64,000 bases of DNA, from the NCBI RefSeq assembly GCF_017562075.2, contig NC_054081.1, positions 787,709 to 851,708 of the forward strand, given 5' to 3'. How positions within the stretch are numbered: position 1 is the first letter of the stretch; every line of letters starts with the position of its first letter. Position numbers and translations under genes: made by a program. The notes below the pieces were generated by a model, which was given only the letters and a program-made list of their open reading frames with translations, was not told the DNA's origin and searched no databases. Positions 11,434-22,124 of this stretch are shown in pieces. This DNA is from Anopheles merus (Eukaryota > Arthropoda > Insecta > Diptera > Culicidae).

Positions 11434-12965
11434 ACGGTCCGCGTTCAAACGCACAATAACACTTGCTCGTACTAATACGGGCAAGCGAGTGAGAGAGAGG
11501 GAGAGAGAGGGGGGGAGGGAGGAATTTAGTACAGACAGCGCAACTGTGTTTGGGCCGGCAAACGGCAGGCGTGTCGCACCCGCTCTGATCTGTCACTTTG
11601 ACAGCACGGGCTGCTGTTGTTGTGACATATGCATGGGGATACAAGCGTGTACAACATTTATTGGCAATGTAGGAGCGCCATTTTCATCAAATTCGCTCCA
11701 TATTGTAAGGAAAAATTAAATTTATTCAAATGTAATTAAAGGTAGCACAGTGGTCCAAGCTAGTCAGGACAAAATTTCTGTGTACATAATTTTTAATACC
11801 GATTTCGCCCATAGTACCGTCCCCGCAATGTGACTGTAGCGTAAACGCTTAATGGCATCTGTCAACAAACACCATAACAATCCGCATGTCAAAAAAAAAG
11901 GCACGATCAGCTTGGCGAGCATATTATGAACAGCTTGACAATTTATCGAAAAAAGTTATGCAGTCAGCATTTCGCACCAATTAAATTAACAACATTGTAC
12001 GGGTTTAACTGTATAGATAATTTTGTATGCAATCAATATTAAAATGGTGTAGCTGCAAAACATTACATTAAGATGTAGTTCAAATTAGAACTACGGAAAC
12101 TGCTCAGAACATTTATTTTACTCAAATGATGCTTCATCATAAGCAATACGGCGCAATTTTTGACAAAAAAAAGTTTTACACTGTTTCGTATACTTTTTAT
12201 TTTGAAATCTAGTTAACACAAAGCTACAATTAACCTCAGTGTGCTTAGTTTTTCGAGAGCAACGATGTAACGCTCACAAACGCAGCTGCATAGTTATGGT
12301 TTAGAAGAGTTCTGGATTTTATACCATTATAATTTATTATACAACATCTTAAAAGTTTAAGTGCGTTTCTTATTTTAAAAAAACCCAACGGCCGTTATAT
12401 ATTTTGAATCTGTTTTGAACCATAGTAGCCGGCTTGAAGATGTTAAGGCCCACTACCATCTCTTCTTAACAATACCGAAGCCCAAACCCGAGCCCCTTCT
12501 TCTTCTTTGGTCTGGAATACAGTACACTTTTTATCTCATAACAGCTAAACGTAAGCAAACATAACATTCAGCTGTCACAACATCTGTCATGAACGGCTGG
12601 TCAAAGGGATTATGAGCCAACCCGATACGCCGTTCGATTTCGCCCCAAAACCGTCAATCAAATATGGCCGCTCGTTTCGCCCCATAGCGGTTTTGATTGA
12701 TTCTGAAATTACTAGCTAATTGATCTCAATGTTCTAGTCGCATGATTTTGAGCAACCTTACCTGACAATTGCAAAGAACTATTTTAGCTCGTGCTGTGGT
12801 TTACGTGCAGTAAATTAAAATCCTACCAAAGCTAGGCCGTTTCAGAGAGTGTCGCCGCCAGCCGTTTCGCGCATCTGTCAAAACGTTGATTCGGCTTGCT
12901 CTGGAGCAAAGTTTTACCCCCCACTTCCCAGCTGCCCACAGTCGTTTTACGGCAATACGTCATTC
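11434..12965. other. divergent intergenic region between BTB-FLYWCH and SF1
   Basis: About 1.5 kb of mostly AT-rich DNA between two head-to-head genes. No gene was seen. Near the SF1 side, two TTTCGCCCCA direct repeats (12638-12647 and 12675-12684) lie next to short inverted TCAATCAAA / TTTGATTGA arms, and they may be regulatory. Confidence 0.55.
11488..11520. repeat. GA-rich tract upstream of the BTB-FLYWCH promoter
   Basis: GAGAG-type repeats begin about 55 bases upstream of the predicted minus-strand start site. In flies such tracts bind GAGA factor; function here is inference. Confidence 0.6.
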
Positions 12966-12999
12966 TCAGTCTCATTGCTCGTGGTCGCTTGGTGGTTGG
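12966..12999 (+). promoter_or_regulatory. candidate SF1 initiator
   Basis: TCAGTC at 12966-12971 matches the arthropod Inr, with A+1 at 12968. A DPE-like GGTTG begins at +27, one base off the ideal spacing, so support is moderate. The implied 5' leader is about 93 nt. Confidence 0.35.
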
Positions 13000-13055
13000 T
13001 GTTGGTGTTTAAGTATTTTTTTAAATAAAGCGTGACATAGTTTAGTGCAATATCG

Positions 13056-13064
13056 ATGCGATGA
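13056..13064 (+). promoter_or_regulatory. minimal uORF overlapping the SF1 start codon
   Basis: ATG CGA TGA: a two-codon uORF whose stop overlaps the main ATG (13061-13063) by two bases. The uATG has T at -3 (weak), while the main ATG has G at -3 (better). Leaky scanning or termination-reinitiation could tune SF1 output; this is inference. Confidence 0.5.
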
Positions 13065-13173
13065 GCTACAAAAGCAAGGGCAAGGATCGGGATTACGAGA
13101 GCAGCAGCAGCAAATCGCGCAACAATGCCAGCGGGCTAAGCAAGGGGCGCGACAAAGAGCGTGACAGGAAAAG
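13061..13173 (+). CDS. SF1 coding exon 1
   Basis: Starts MSYKSKGKDRDYESSSSK and ends in phase 2 at AAAAG|GTAAGC. The residues are Ser/Arg/Lys/Asp-rich. The start is supported by the nearby Inr and the better context of this ATG. Confidence 0.9.
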
Positions 13174-16100
13174 GTAAGCACGCGGGGGAGGGGGTAACAG
13201 CGCACTGCCTGCCCCCCGACCTGCGTTTTACGAGCATGGGTTGGGAATGTGGCACACGATTTTAACCACCCCTCACGCCGTTTGCGCACAGCGAACGGGA
13301 AAGCAAGGAGCGCCATGCGGAGAAGAGCGGCTCGTCCGGTGGGAAGGAGCGGCACCGTAGCCGCAGCCGGGAGCGCAGCAGCGATCGGCGGGACGGTGGC
13401 GGACGGCGCAGCAGCAAGGACCGGCACGGGGGCGGGCGCAGGCACAGCCGGACGCGGGACGACAGCCGGGAGCGGGACCACCGGAGGCACCGCGACCATC
13501 GGGACCGGGAGCGCCGCAGCCGCAGCCGCAGCCGGGACCGCAAGCACCGTAGCGGCGGTGGCGGCAGTGGTGGCGGCGGAGGTGGTAGCAGCCGGGACGA
13601 TCGGGACCATAGGCACCGGTCGCGCGAGCACGCGGACGATGGGCGCCGGGCGATGGAAAGCAGCGGTGGGGGCGGCGGCGGCGGTGGCCTGATGGACAGC
13701 CCGGACCGATACGACTACAAGAGCATCGAGTACACGCAGAACGTCATCTCGAACATGCTGATGACGGCGTCCACCGCGAACGATTTTGCTAAATTACTTA
13801 ACAGTTATAATCAACAGCAGCAGATACAGGCGCAGCAGCAGCAAATCCAGACGCAGCAGGCCCTGTTCGAGCAGCACAACGAGAACAGCTGCTCGTCGGT
13901 CGGTTCGAAAGGTATGTCGGCGCAAATGCTGGGCGACTTCACAGGTAAATGCAAGCTGGGGTGGGTGGGGGTGGTACCATTTTATGTTTAAGTTGGTGAG
14001 AATGGTCGAGCGATGCTTTTACAATCAATCTCGATGACAGCAACGGCATGGGAAGTTCGAATGAATCCGTGTGTAGACGTTTCGAGAAGCTCCGCAGTCT
14101 CGGGTAACGTCAACATGTTCAAACATGATATGCTGCTGCGGCTGGGATCGATCGTAAAAGTGTCCCGCTGTCTTTGGGGTGAATAGGCAGATTTACTTCT
14201 GATTGCAGAGCCAAAGTTTACATAATTGAACAATTTTGTTTCTGTGTAAAGTGACTTTCGTACTAAGTTTTTTTTTGTATATTTTTTGAGAAAATTGTTT
14301 TGTTTATAGGCAAATAGTATAACAGTATGGGCACCTGAGGAGTGATTGAATAGAAGGATATGAAAGCATTTGTTTAATGCGACAACGGTTGCCGTATATT
14401 AAGGGCCAACAGATGCTAGAATTCCAAGATTGACAAGATAGTGCACACCAAACATATGGCGAGCAGCATATAAATTGTGCACAGCGGCCTGAGAGCTACC
14501 GAGAAGCGTGTTAAAAGTGTTCAGATTAGTTTAGTATTAGATGGTTTATATCCCAAAGCAGATTTGTTGAAAGGTACTCTATCCCAGGCATGATAGCAGA
14601 AAGTTTCGGCAAACAGTTAGCGGAAACAATAGCAAGTAATTTAAAAAAATCTCCCTTGAATATGTAAAGCAGATACCGTAGCGTTGTGTGGCTCAAAATT
14701 AACACTCCATCGCCCCTTCCCCTCGCTTGCTTCCAGGTGACAACGGCAACGGTACGCAGGCGATGTGCAACGGCAACAGCAGCGGTGGCGAGGGCGGCGA
14801 TTCCGCCCGCCGGCGCAAGAAAAAGTCGCGCTGGGCCGGTAGCGACCATGACAAAACGTTCATCCCCGGCATGCCGACGGTGCTGCCGTCGACGCTGACG
14901 CCCGACCAGCAGGAAGCCTACCTAGGTTAGTACCATCTCTGACACAGACCCTGTGCGTGTGTATGTGTTAATCGCGTTTTCTCTTTCTACTTTCAGTGCA
15001 ACTGCAAATCGAAGAGATCAGCCGCAAGCTGCGCACCGGCGACCTCATGATACCGCAGAATCCGGAGGAAAGGTTAGATTTTGCTCCCGGTGCTTAGTAT
15101 ATTAACCGTGACCGAACCTTATTGCAGCCTCCAGCCATTGGTCTCTTGCCTTGCTCCAACGTGCGTCTCTTCGTGGCGCATCGTCCTGCTGGTGGAGTAG
15201 CACGATTTACTCCACCCGCTCTTCCTCCTCTCTTGCTTTCGATAGGTTTTGTAAAGATTGCTCGAAGCGTGAGCGTCGTATCCCTTTTCTTCGCGTTGCT
15301 CGAGTGCATTTGCTACCTTCCTTTGTTGCAACCGGGGGACAAAATGCACTTCCCAATGCGTCTGTGCTTCGTTGTTCAAGCTGCCATCAATCCGACAGAA
15401 TTGTAATTGAATTGAATTTGTATGCTAATCACTCTTCAACGTGCAGCGGAACGACGCTTCACGAAGGGAATTATTTGTCTGAATATTTTCTCGTATGTTG
15501 TTGGACCAGCAATGAGAATGGCTGCGGCGCGTACAATTCACGCGTTTGTTTTTTTATTGCATTCGCGATAATAGCACAGGAAACGTTCCAAAACGATGTA
15601 GGAACTGTTCCGCTTTTCTTCTGTTATTTTTTTTTTTAATTAATGTGCCCTCTAGCCCACCGGAATATTTCTCTTTTGTATCTCGTGACGTCAGTTCGTC
15701 TCCTACGGATCGGTGTTCCACCGACCTCCCCGCGTTTCTGTGGAGTGGGACACGTAAGTGGACAAGTCTTAACGAACCATCCTCCCGTTTAAGCGATCGA
15801 GCCTTCACCCGGTCGTTGCAGCTCGAATCTTTCATGCCGCCGCCCAACGTCATCTTCAACCCAACCGGCGCCGATTGTTTTCGTCTTCTGCTCGATTGTC
15901 AGAGTGTGTCGGGCGTATTGAAGTGACACATAACCAGTGCTGCAAAATGTCACGAGATGTTCACCAACGAAAATAATGAACATATCTGTTGTAGCTTGTT
16001 GCTCATTGCTGATACTCAATGAAAATGCGTCGAGTGCTTGAGTCCAACGCGATACTCTGACATAGAAGCTGAGCTTAATGCCGGCGCAAGCATAATCATG

Positions 16101-19100
16101 ATTTTTTTCTGGCTGTGAACAGTGCTGCCAAATGCCACTGTTTCAGTCACCAACACTCATGACTGAAACGAAGCTCAAATCAGCTCACGTACACAACAGA
16201 GATGATCAGTGATGAGACTCAAACAGTTGGAGGATCAATCACATGCTTGGTGACATTTTGTTTAGCACCCAACTCATGGTCACTCACTTGGTCATGACAT
16301 TTTCTGTCGGTTATAATCACGACATTCTTGGAATATACTTGGCGAGCGGTCCCCAGCAGCAAAATGAGCATTCTTTCTCGCTCTGTCTGCTTTGATTGTC
16401 TGTCGGGTTACAGGGAGAAAACATGCTCATTTTGTTTCATGAAACCACTGCAAGCAAGCACCGCATATCTCCCATGACTATCGTGATAATCACCGACAGA
16501 CCATAACGCGACCAAGTGACTGATCAAAAATTGGTTGCACAAATTGTCGCCAAGCATCTGATAGTCGCACCAACTGTTTTGAGTCTCACCGCTGATCATC
16601 ACAGTAGTCCGACGCTGACATGACTTTTGTTTCAGCCAGAATTTGTCATGACTATGTCAGTGACATTTTGTAGAACAGATCGCAGTAAAAAAAAAGTCAT
16701 GGCATAGTCACGAAGTATGTATTGGTCACACCAATCGTTTTGAGTATTACTTCTGGTCATCACTATTGTGTGTACGTGACGCTGAAATATATCTTGTTTC
16801 GGTCAGATTTTTTTTATGACATTGAAAGTGACATTTTGCAGCACTGCACATCACGCACACTTCTAAACAAACCCATTGGCCTCTAAATAAACACACAATC
16901 ATTTATCAGAGATGATTACTTTTCGAAGTTACTGTGCCAAAGCGTTCCAGTAGAAGCGTCCTCCACGCCTTCGAATAATCGAATTTTTGCAACTTTTTTT
17001 TCACGAGATCATCATGTCTGTATAATTGTAAACTCTTTTATTTATGTCTATTTTTTCTTCTTCACTGAAGCGCCAAATTCCGGGGCGTTTCCAGCACCCA
17101 ATCAGTCCCTTCGCATATAAGCGTATCATTATGCTGATCGGTGCCCTCTGCCCGTCGTGGCACGTAGGAAAGTGTGAATTTCGCCATATGGATGCTAATT
17201 GATACATTCTCATGATTATATATTATGATATTCTCAGTTTTAGGCCTTCGTCTCACTAATTGATTTGCGTACTGTGCAAGACTGTTGTATGATTGAACCT
17301 GAGAAGCGTTTTGGGATGAACATAGTAGCATATGTGTATGCTTTTAACTGAACATATACGGGATAAAAAAAAAGTAAAAGTTCACCGGATGTGGTCATGG
17401 ACCACGTCTGAGTGGTTTTTGTGTAAAAATGTGTATGTGGCAGCGTTTGTCTCCTGATGAGTCATTTCATCAAGAGAAGCGTTAAGACAAAAAAACCAAA
17501 CAAACAACCAAAGCGTATCAGCGTATATTAATGTAGATTTTAAAAGGATAATATTAACGTATTCCTTTTTTCTTTCTTTCTCTTTTCTAATGCAAAGAAC
17601 TTTTCCCGTTTTTTTAAGCCCTGGCAAACATTCTAATCTAATCATTTCCACAGTTCCACTAGCGTATAATTTGATTTTTTAAGGCCCACCCCCCCTCTTA
17701 ACATAACATAACTTATGTTGCAGGCAGGCAGGCAGGCAGACAGGCATGCAGGCACCACAATACGCTACCTCTGTTTCTCTACCTTCAAATTCCTTCTTGC
17801 TCGAGCAACACAGCCGCTGTTTGAAAAGAAAGGCGTTTTGGGCGAAATCTGTAATGTGTGTGTGTGTGCACCTATTGCTCTCTCATTGTGTGCTGTGAAG
17901 CAGGATAACCGGGTTGGCGTGTCTAGTGGCACACACCCACCTACACACACACACACACATACGCACACAGATTCAGCTCATGCAGTGTAAGCAACAACAA
18001 CAACCACAACAGCAACAACAAAAATGGATTTTTTAACCTTTCTCTAGCCGCTACTGTGCATATTAACAAATAATTCGTTTTTTCCAAAGGATTTAAAGCG
18101 CCGGTGCATATGTGTGTCTGTGTGCGCCTTTTTCGCGGGTGTATGTGTGTGTGTGCGCGCGCGCGTGTGTGTGTCTTTGCGTGTCTACGCTACTGCAAAA
18201 CAGAGAGCGAGAGAGTGCCGCGCGCGCGTGTCTATGTACGCACCAACTAATATGAGGATGATAATGATGATATATCCCCCCCTTTTAATATTCTAGCACT
18301 GTGTACTTTGTCGCAATATTAATGATCACTTTTCAGTTATCCGTGACGCCGACACGGGCGCGGCCACCACAGCAAATAATATGTGTGGGATCCTTCGCAA
18401 AAAAAAAAAACGTGCAACGAGCGCTAACGAGATGATAATAATTCGATTTTCTCTCTCTCCCTCTCTCTCTCTCTTTCTCTTTTCCGTCCGTGTGACGAAA
18501 GCGAATCCCCTACTTCTTCTTCTTCTACTTCTTCTGCATCTTCCTCGCGGCGGAGGTGTTGATAGTTGTGTGGCGTGTGCGCCACACCTTCGCCTCCCCG
18601 CGCATCCACCCAAATGCGGCGTTAATAAATGTTTGCTGTTCTTTATGCTTTTTTTTCTGTACCACTTTTTTCTGCACCACGTACCCCGCACCGTGGCAAA
18701 CCACAGGTCCCCGTCGCCCGAACCGATTTACAGCAGCGACGGCAAGCGGCTGAACACGCGCGAGTTCCGCACGCGCAAGAAGCTGGAGGAGCAGCGCCAC
18801 CAGCTCATCCAGCGCATGCAGTCGCTCAATCCGGACTTTAAGCCGCCGTCGGACTACAAGTAAGTGATTGCGATGCAATGACGGGGGCAGATGATGGAAT
18901 GAAGGCAACTCATGGATGCTAATTTCGCTTTCACCACAGACCGCCAGTGATTCGCGTCAGCGACAAGGTGCTCATCCCGCAGGAGGAGTACCCGGACATC
19001 AACTTCGTCGGGCTGCTGATCGGGCCGCGCGGCAACACGCTGAAGGCGATGGAGAAGGACACGGGCGCCAAGATCATCATCCGCGGCAAGGGCTCGGTGA

Positions 19101-20206
19101 AGGAGGGTAAGGTGGGGCGCAAGGACGGGCAGCCGCTGCCGGGCGAGGACGAGCCGCTGCACGCGTTCATCACCGCGAGCAATCCGGAGGCGGTGAAGAA
19201 GGCGGTCGACCGCATCAAGGACGTGATCCGGCAGGGCATCGAGGTGCCGGAGGGCCACAACGATCTGCGCCGGATGCAGCTGCGCGAGCTGGCCCAGCTG
19301 AACGGCACGCTGCGCGAGACGGACGGGCCGCGCTGCAACAACTGCGGCTCGAACGAGCACAAGAGCTGGCTCTGCCCGGACAAGCCGAACATTACGAACA
19401 ACATCGTCTGCTCGGCGTGCGGCGGCACCGGCCACATTGCGCGCGACTGCCGCAGCAAGCGCCCGGGGCACGGCGGGCCACCGTCGGCGGCCGGCGGCGG
19501 TGCGGTCACCAAGATCGACGAGGAGTACATGAGCCTGATGGCGGAGCTGGGCGAGGCGCCGCCGCCCCAGGAGTCCAACCACGGCGGAGGAGGAGGAGGA
19601 GGAGGAGGAGGTTACGGCCATGGGGGAGGCGGCGGTGGTGGCGGAGGAGGATCGCGCGGTTCGTACAATATGTTTGAGCCGCGGTCGGCGCCCCGGCCAC
19701 TCATGGCCACTCCGCACCATCCGCCCTCCCTGATGGGCAACTCGCTGTCCGCGCCGAACGTCGCTGGCGGTGGTGGTGGTGGTACTGGTGGGGGTAGTGG
19801 AGGTGGTGGGTCACAGTCCGGTTCGGGCAGTGGAGCGGGTAGCAGTCACCAGCAGTGGCCACCGATGATGCCGATGCCGCCCGCCCCACCGACGCTGCCC
19901 AATCCTCCGCCGCCTCCGCCGACCGTGCCGTCGCTGATGCAGTGGACGCCACCGCCTCCGGCCGCCGCGGACACGATGGTGCCGGCCCCGAGCCACCACC
20001 ACACGTACGGGGCCGGTGTCGCGCCGCCCACCATGGGCGGCTGGGGCAAAGGAGCCGCCGGGGGTGGTTTGATCGCGTCCGGGTGGCCACCCGCCCCGAA
20101 CGGCGGGTTCGTTCCGCCGCCACCAGGGCCGGCCCCACCGCCGCCACCGATGTCGGGCATGCCGTCACACATCTTGGCGCCGCCTCCACCACCACCACCC
20201 TCGTAA
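13061..20206 (+). CDS. splicing factor 1 / branch-point-binding protein (whole coding span)
   Basis: Six coding exons (13061-13173, 13292-13944, 14737-14925, 14997-15072, 18707-18859, 18940-20206) join in one frame of 816 residues. The protein recognises the intron branch-point sequence and cooperates with U2AF in early spliceosome assembly in the nucleus. Order of parts: an Arg/Ser/Asp/His-rich N-terminus (about 1-200) with Gly runs; a basic ULM ending in S286-R287-W288, the U2AF-binding tryptophan motif, followed by DKTFIPGMPTVLP; the helix hairpin (EPIYSSDGKRLNTREFRTRK); a KH domain with GPRG at 423-426 and its QUA2 extension; two CCHC zinc knuckles (527-540 and 552-565); and a long Gly/Pro-rich tail with poly-Pro runs. 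Length and order fit insect SF1. The RS-like N-terminal extension is absent from human SF1. Confidence 0.96.
13292..13944 (+). CDS. SF1 coding exon 2
   Basis: Begins after GCGCACAG in phase 2 and ends in phase 1 at TTCACAG|GTAAAT. Encodes the RS/RD/RH-rich stretch, Gly runs and then an ordered-looking segment (DSPDRYDYKSIEYTQNVISN) and a Gln-rich run. The exon is very GC-rich. Confidence 0.9.
13945..14736 (+). other. SF1 intron 2
   Basis: 792 bp, GT-AG. No repeat or exon-like feature was noticed. Confidence 0.7.
14737..14925 (+). CDS. SF1 coding exon 3 (ULM)
   Basis: Follows a CTTCCAG acceptor and ends at CTAG|GTTAGT. Carries the U2AF ligand motif (RRRKKKSRW) and FIPGMPTVLP, then LTPDQQEAYL, all hallmark SF1 residues. 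Confidence 0.95.
14997..15072 (+). CDS. SF1 coding exon 4
   Basis: A 76-nt exon after TTTCAG, ending AAAG|GTTAGA. Encodes VQLQIEEISRKLRTGDLMIP and NPEER, highly conserved in SF1. Confidence 0.95.
15935..16846. mobile_element. non-autonomous hAT-like foldback element
   Basis: Perfect 19-bp terminal inverted repeats: CAGTGCTGCAAAATGTCAC at 15935-15953 and its complement at 16828-16846. The flanking 8-mers CACATAAC (15927-15934) and CACATCAC (16847-16854) match at 7 of 8 positions, like a hAT target-site duplication. The interior is an imperfect palindrome centred near 16395; for example, 16201-16230 pairs with 16571-16600. A second, nested terminus-like block (CAGTGCTGCCAAATGCCAC) lies near 16120. 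There is no transposase frame. Termini starting CAGTG and 8-bp duplications are hallmarks of hAT elements. Confidence 0.75.
17721..17754. repeat. (AGGC)n tetranucleotide repeat
   Basis: Seven to eight CAGG/AGGC units with two interruptions, inside SF1 intron 4. Confidence 0.85.
18707..18859 (+). CDS. SF1 coding exon 5 (helix hairpin)
   Basis: Follows AACCACAG and ends CTACAA|GTAAGT. Encodes SPSPEPIYSSDGKRLNTREF and the following helix up to NPDFKPPSDY, the segment preceding the KH domain. Confidence 0.95.
18940..20206 (+). CDS. SF1 coding exon 6 (KH-QUA2, zinc knuckles, Pro/Gly tail)
   Basis: Follows TCACCACAG and ends at TAA (20204-20206). Encodes the KH domain, both CCHC knuckles and the low-complexity tail. 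Long antisense open frames here reflect the high GC3. Confidence 0.95.
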
Positions 20207-21198
20207 AAAAGGCACGATGATTCCAGATGATTGACGTGGCCATGATTTTCTTCTCTTTTTTTTGTTTATTTGCTCCCTCCGAATGCATCAGTATGCTCAT
20301 TAGCAGTATACTGAACCACGCGAAGCCCCCGCCAAAACCCTTCTCGCATACCGAGAGCGTAAATGGGGGGGACTGTGCGTTCTGTAAATAGACTTGCAAA
20401 CGTCATCCATTTATCTGAGTCGTGTTTTGCATTACGCTCGCAACCTCCTTCGAGACGTTACAGTCTGTGAGGTCAAAACGTTAATTAATTAGTTTAGAAT
20501 GTTCTCCCAAAACAAAACGAAAACACAAACCGTGCTACGAAATACTGTTGAGCGTGCGTTCATCTACAACCTTGGACGGTGTCTGGATACAACACAGCCC
20601 TGACCAGTACTTTTAACATCCTGTATTGTGCGGAACCATGAGCCAAATGATGCTCCCTGGCCGAGAGGCTCCATTGAGTCTCAGCGCGAGCCCCTGGACG
20701 AAATTGTATTCTGTAAAACCGTTAGTAGTAGATGATGGGTTTCGTGTGTAGACGCAACCTGCCCACACCCAGACCCAACCATAAACTCATCCCTACACCC
20801 TGCCCACGGAGCGCAGCACGGCGAATAATCACGTGTATAGAAACTTGTATTTGCTAACGAATCATTTTCTTCTTCTTTTTCTTTTTGTGTCACATGTGTC
20901 AGCAGCGTATAAGTGTGTAATTTATGGTTTTCTATTCATTTCCCACCCTCACTAAATAGCTCACTAATGCAGGTTTGGTTGTTTGTTCTGCGTGTAGAAA
21001 GTGCGGAAATAGTGAAGAAGAAGAAGGGGAGAAGGAGAAGGAAGATAAAGGTAGGAATAGCGACACAACAACAAGGGGGGACACCGGATGATGCTTGATC
21101 CGTTTCGTTCCCGTCCTTACGATTAAAGACGGTTTATTTGCGCACGTATGAATTGATGGTAGATTGAATAAACGTAACCTAATTTTACGATTAATAAA
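20207..21198 (+). other. SF1 3' untranslated region
   Basis: Runs from the stop codon to two AATAAA hexamers (21167-21172 and 21193-21198), implying a 3' UTR of about 1 kb. No gene was seen. Confidence 0.6.
21167..21198 (+). terminator. SF1 polyadenylation signals
   Basis: Two AATAAA hexamers 26 bases apart, followed at about 21240 by a T/GT-rich stretch. The assignment to SF1 comes from position and strand. Confidence 0.5.
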
Positions 21199-21370
21199 TA
21201 CATTTTAGGGCAGCCAGTTTTGCCAGGTACTACACTACTACCGAGGGTGCGGCTTTTTTTCCTTCTGTTTGTGCCTCACCATGATGACCACAACTCTGAT
21301 GTACATTGTTTGAAGATTCAAATGCCAATCAGTGTATAGAGATTTCAAGCTCCAATTAGAGATCTGCACT

Positions 21371-22124
21371 AGGGATGTGCTCTTTGGAGCACGACTCCGA
21401 TCCGACTCCGGCTAAATTCGAACTACTACTTCCGTCCGTAGAGTCGTTTGAAATCGTCTGCGCGTGCACTACGTATACAGGCCTTTGTTTCTAATTCCGG
21501 ATGACTCCACACGACTCCAAAGTTGTAGTGAGAGCTCGGAATCGGACCTACCCGATTCCGTGTTTGGAATAAATTCCGGAGCCAATTACAAAGCAGATTC
21601 CGAAACCGATTCTCGAGCCTATTCCGGATTCCGGAATCAGAATCGGCTCCAGAATCGGAATTGACCCGGGATTTGCAATTTGTTCCGGTAACAGAATCAG
21701 AATTGATACCAGAAATGGAATTAACTCCGGAAGTTCGTGAATTGAAATAATAAGATTCAGAAGCGAAATTACTTTGGGAATCTCCAAGAAAATAGATCGT
21801 TAACAAGTAAATTTTGATTCTTTGCGGCTATCGATACGAAGCGTTCATCATTGGACCCAGATGCCTATTCCTATGGAGATGCCAATACCTATTCTGTTTT
21901 GAAGCCAATTCCGGAATCGATTCCTGAAACTGATTCCGGCCCTTGCTATCCGGGATCGATTCCAGAAAACTTCGGAGCTAGTCGGAATCGATTCCGACGA
22001 AAAATTATTTTTTCCCATCACTACTCCAAACGATTCCGGACGACTCCGAACGATTCTGAACGACTCCGGCTAATGCTGGGCGGACCTACCCTCCGGAGTC
22101 GGTTCGGAGCTGATTGATAACCCT
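21371..22124. mobile_element. degenerate foldback/satellite-like element
   Basis: About 750 bp that begins AGGGATGT and ends ATAACCCT. The outer parts are imperfect inverted complements (GACTCCGATCCGACTCCGG near the left end, CCGGAGTCGGTTCGGAGC near the right). The interior is built of degenerate GATTCCGGAATCGATTCC-type units on both strands. No transposase frame and no clear target duplication. The class is unknown. Confidence 0.45.

Larger units (their letters stand above)
15073..18706 (+). other. SF1 intron 4 (3.6 kb) with transposon insertion
   Basis: By far the largest SF1 intron. It holds a hAT-like foldback element (15935-16846), an AGGC tetranucleotide run (17721-17754), several CA/GT runs (17.85-18.25 kb) and a CT-rich tract at 18451-18482 upstream of the acceptor. 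Confidence 0.75.

Noticed and set aside
18854..19720. 288-codon open frame antisense to SF1 exon 6
   Set aside because: Mirror of the KH/zinc-knuckle coding exon; low-complexity Ala/Arg/Val composition only.
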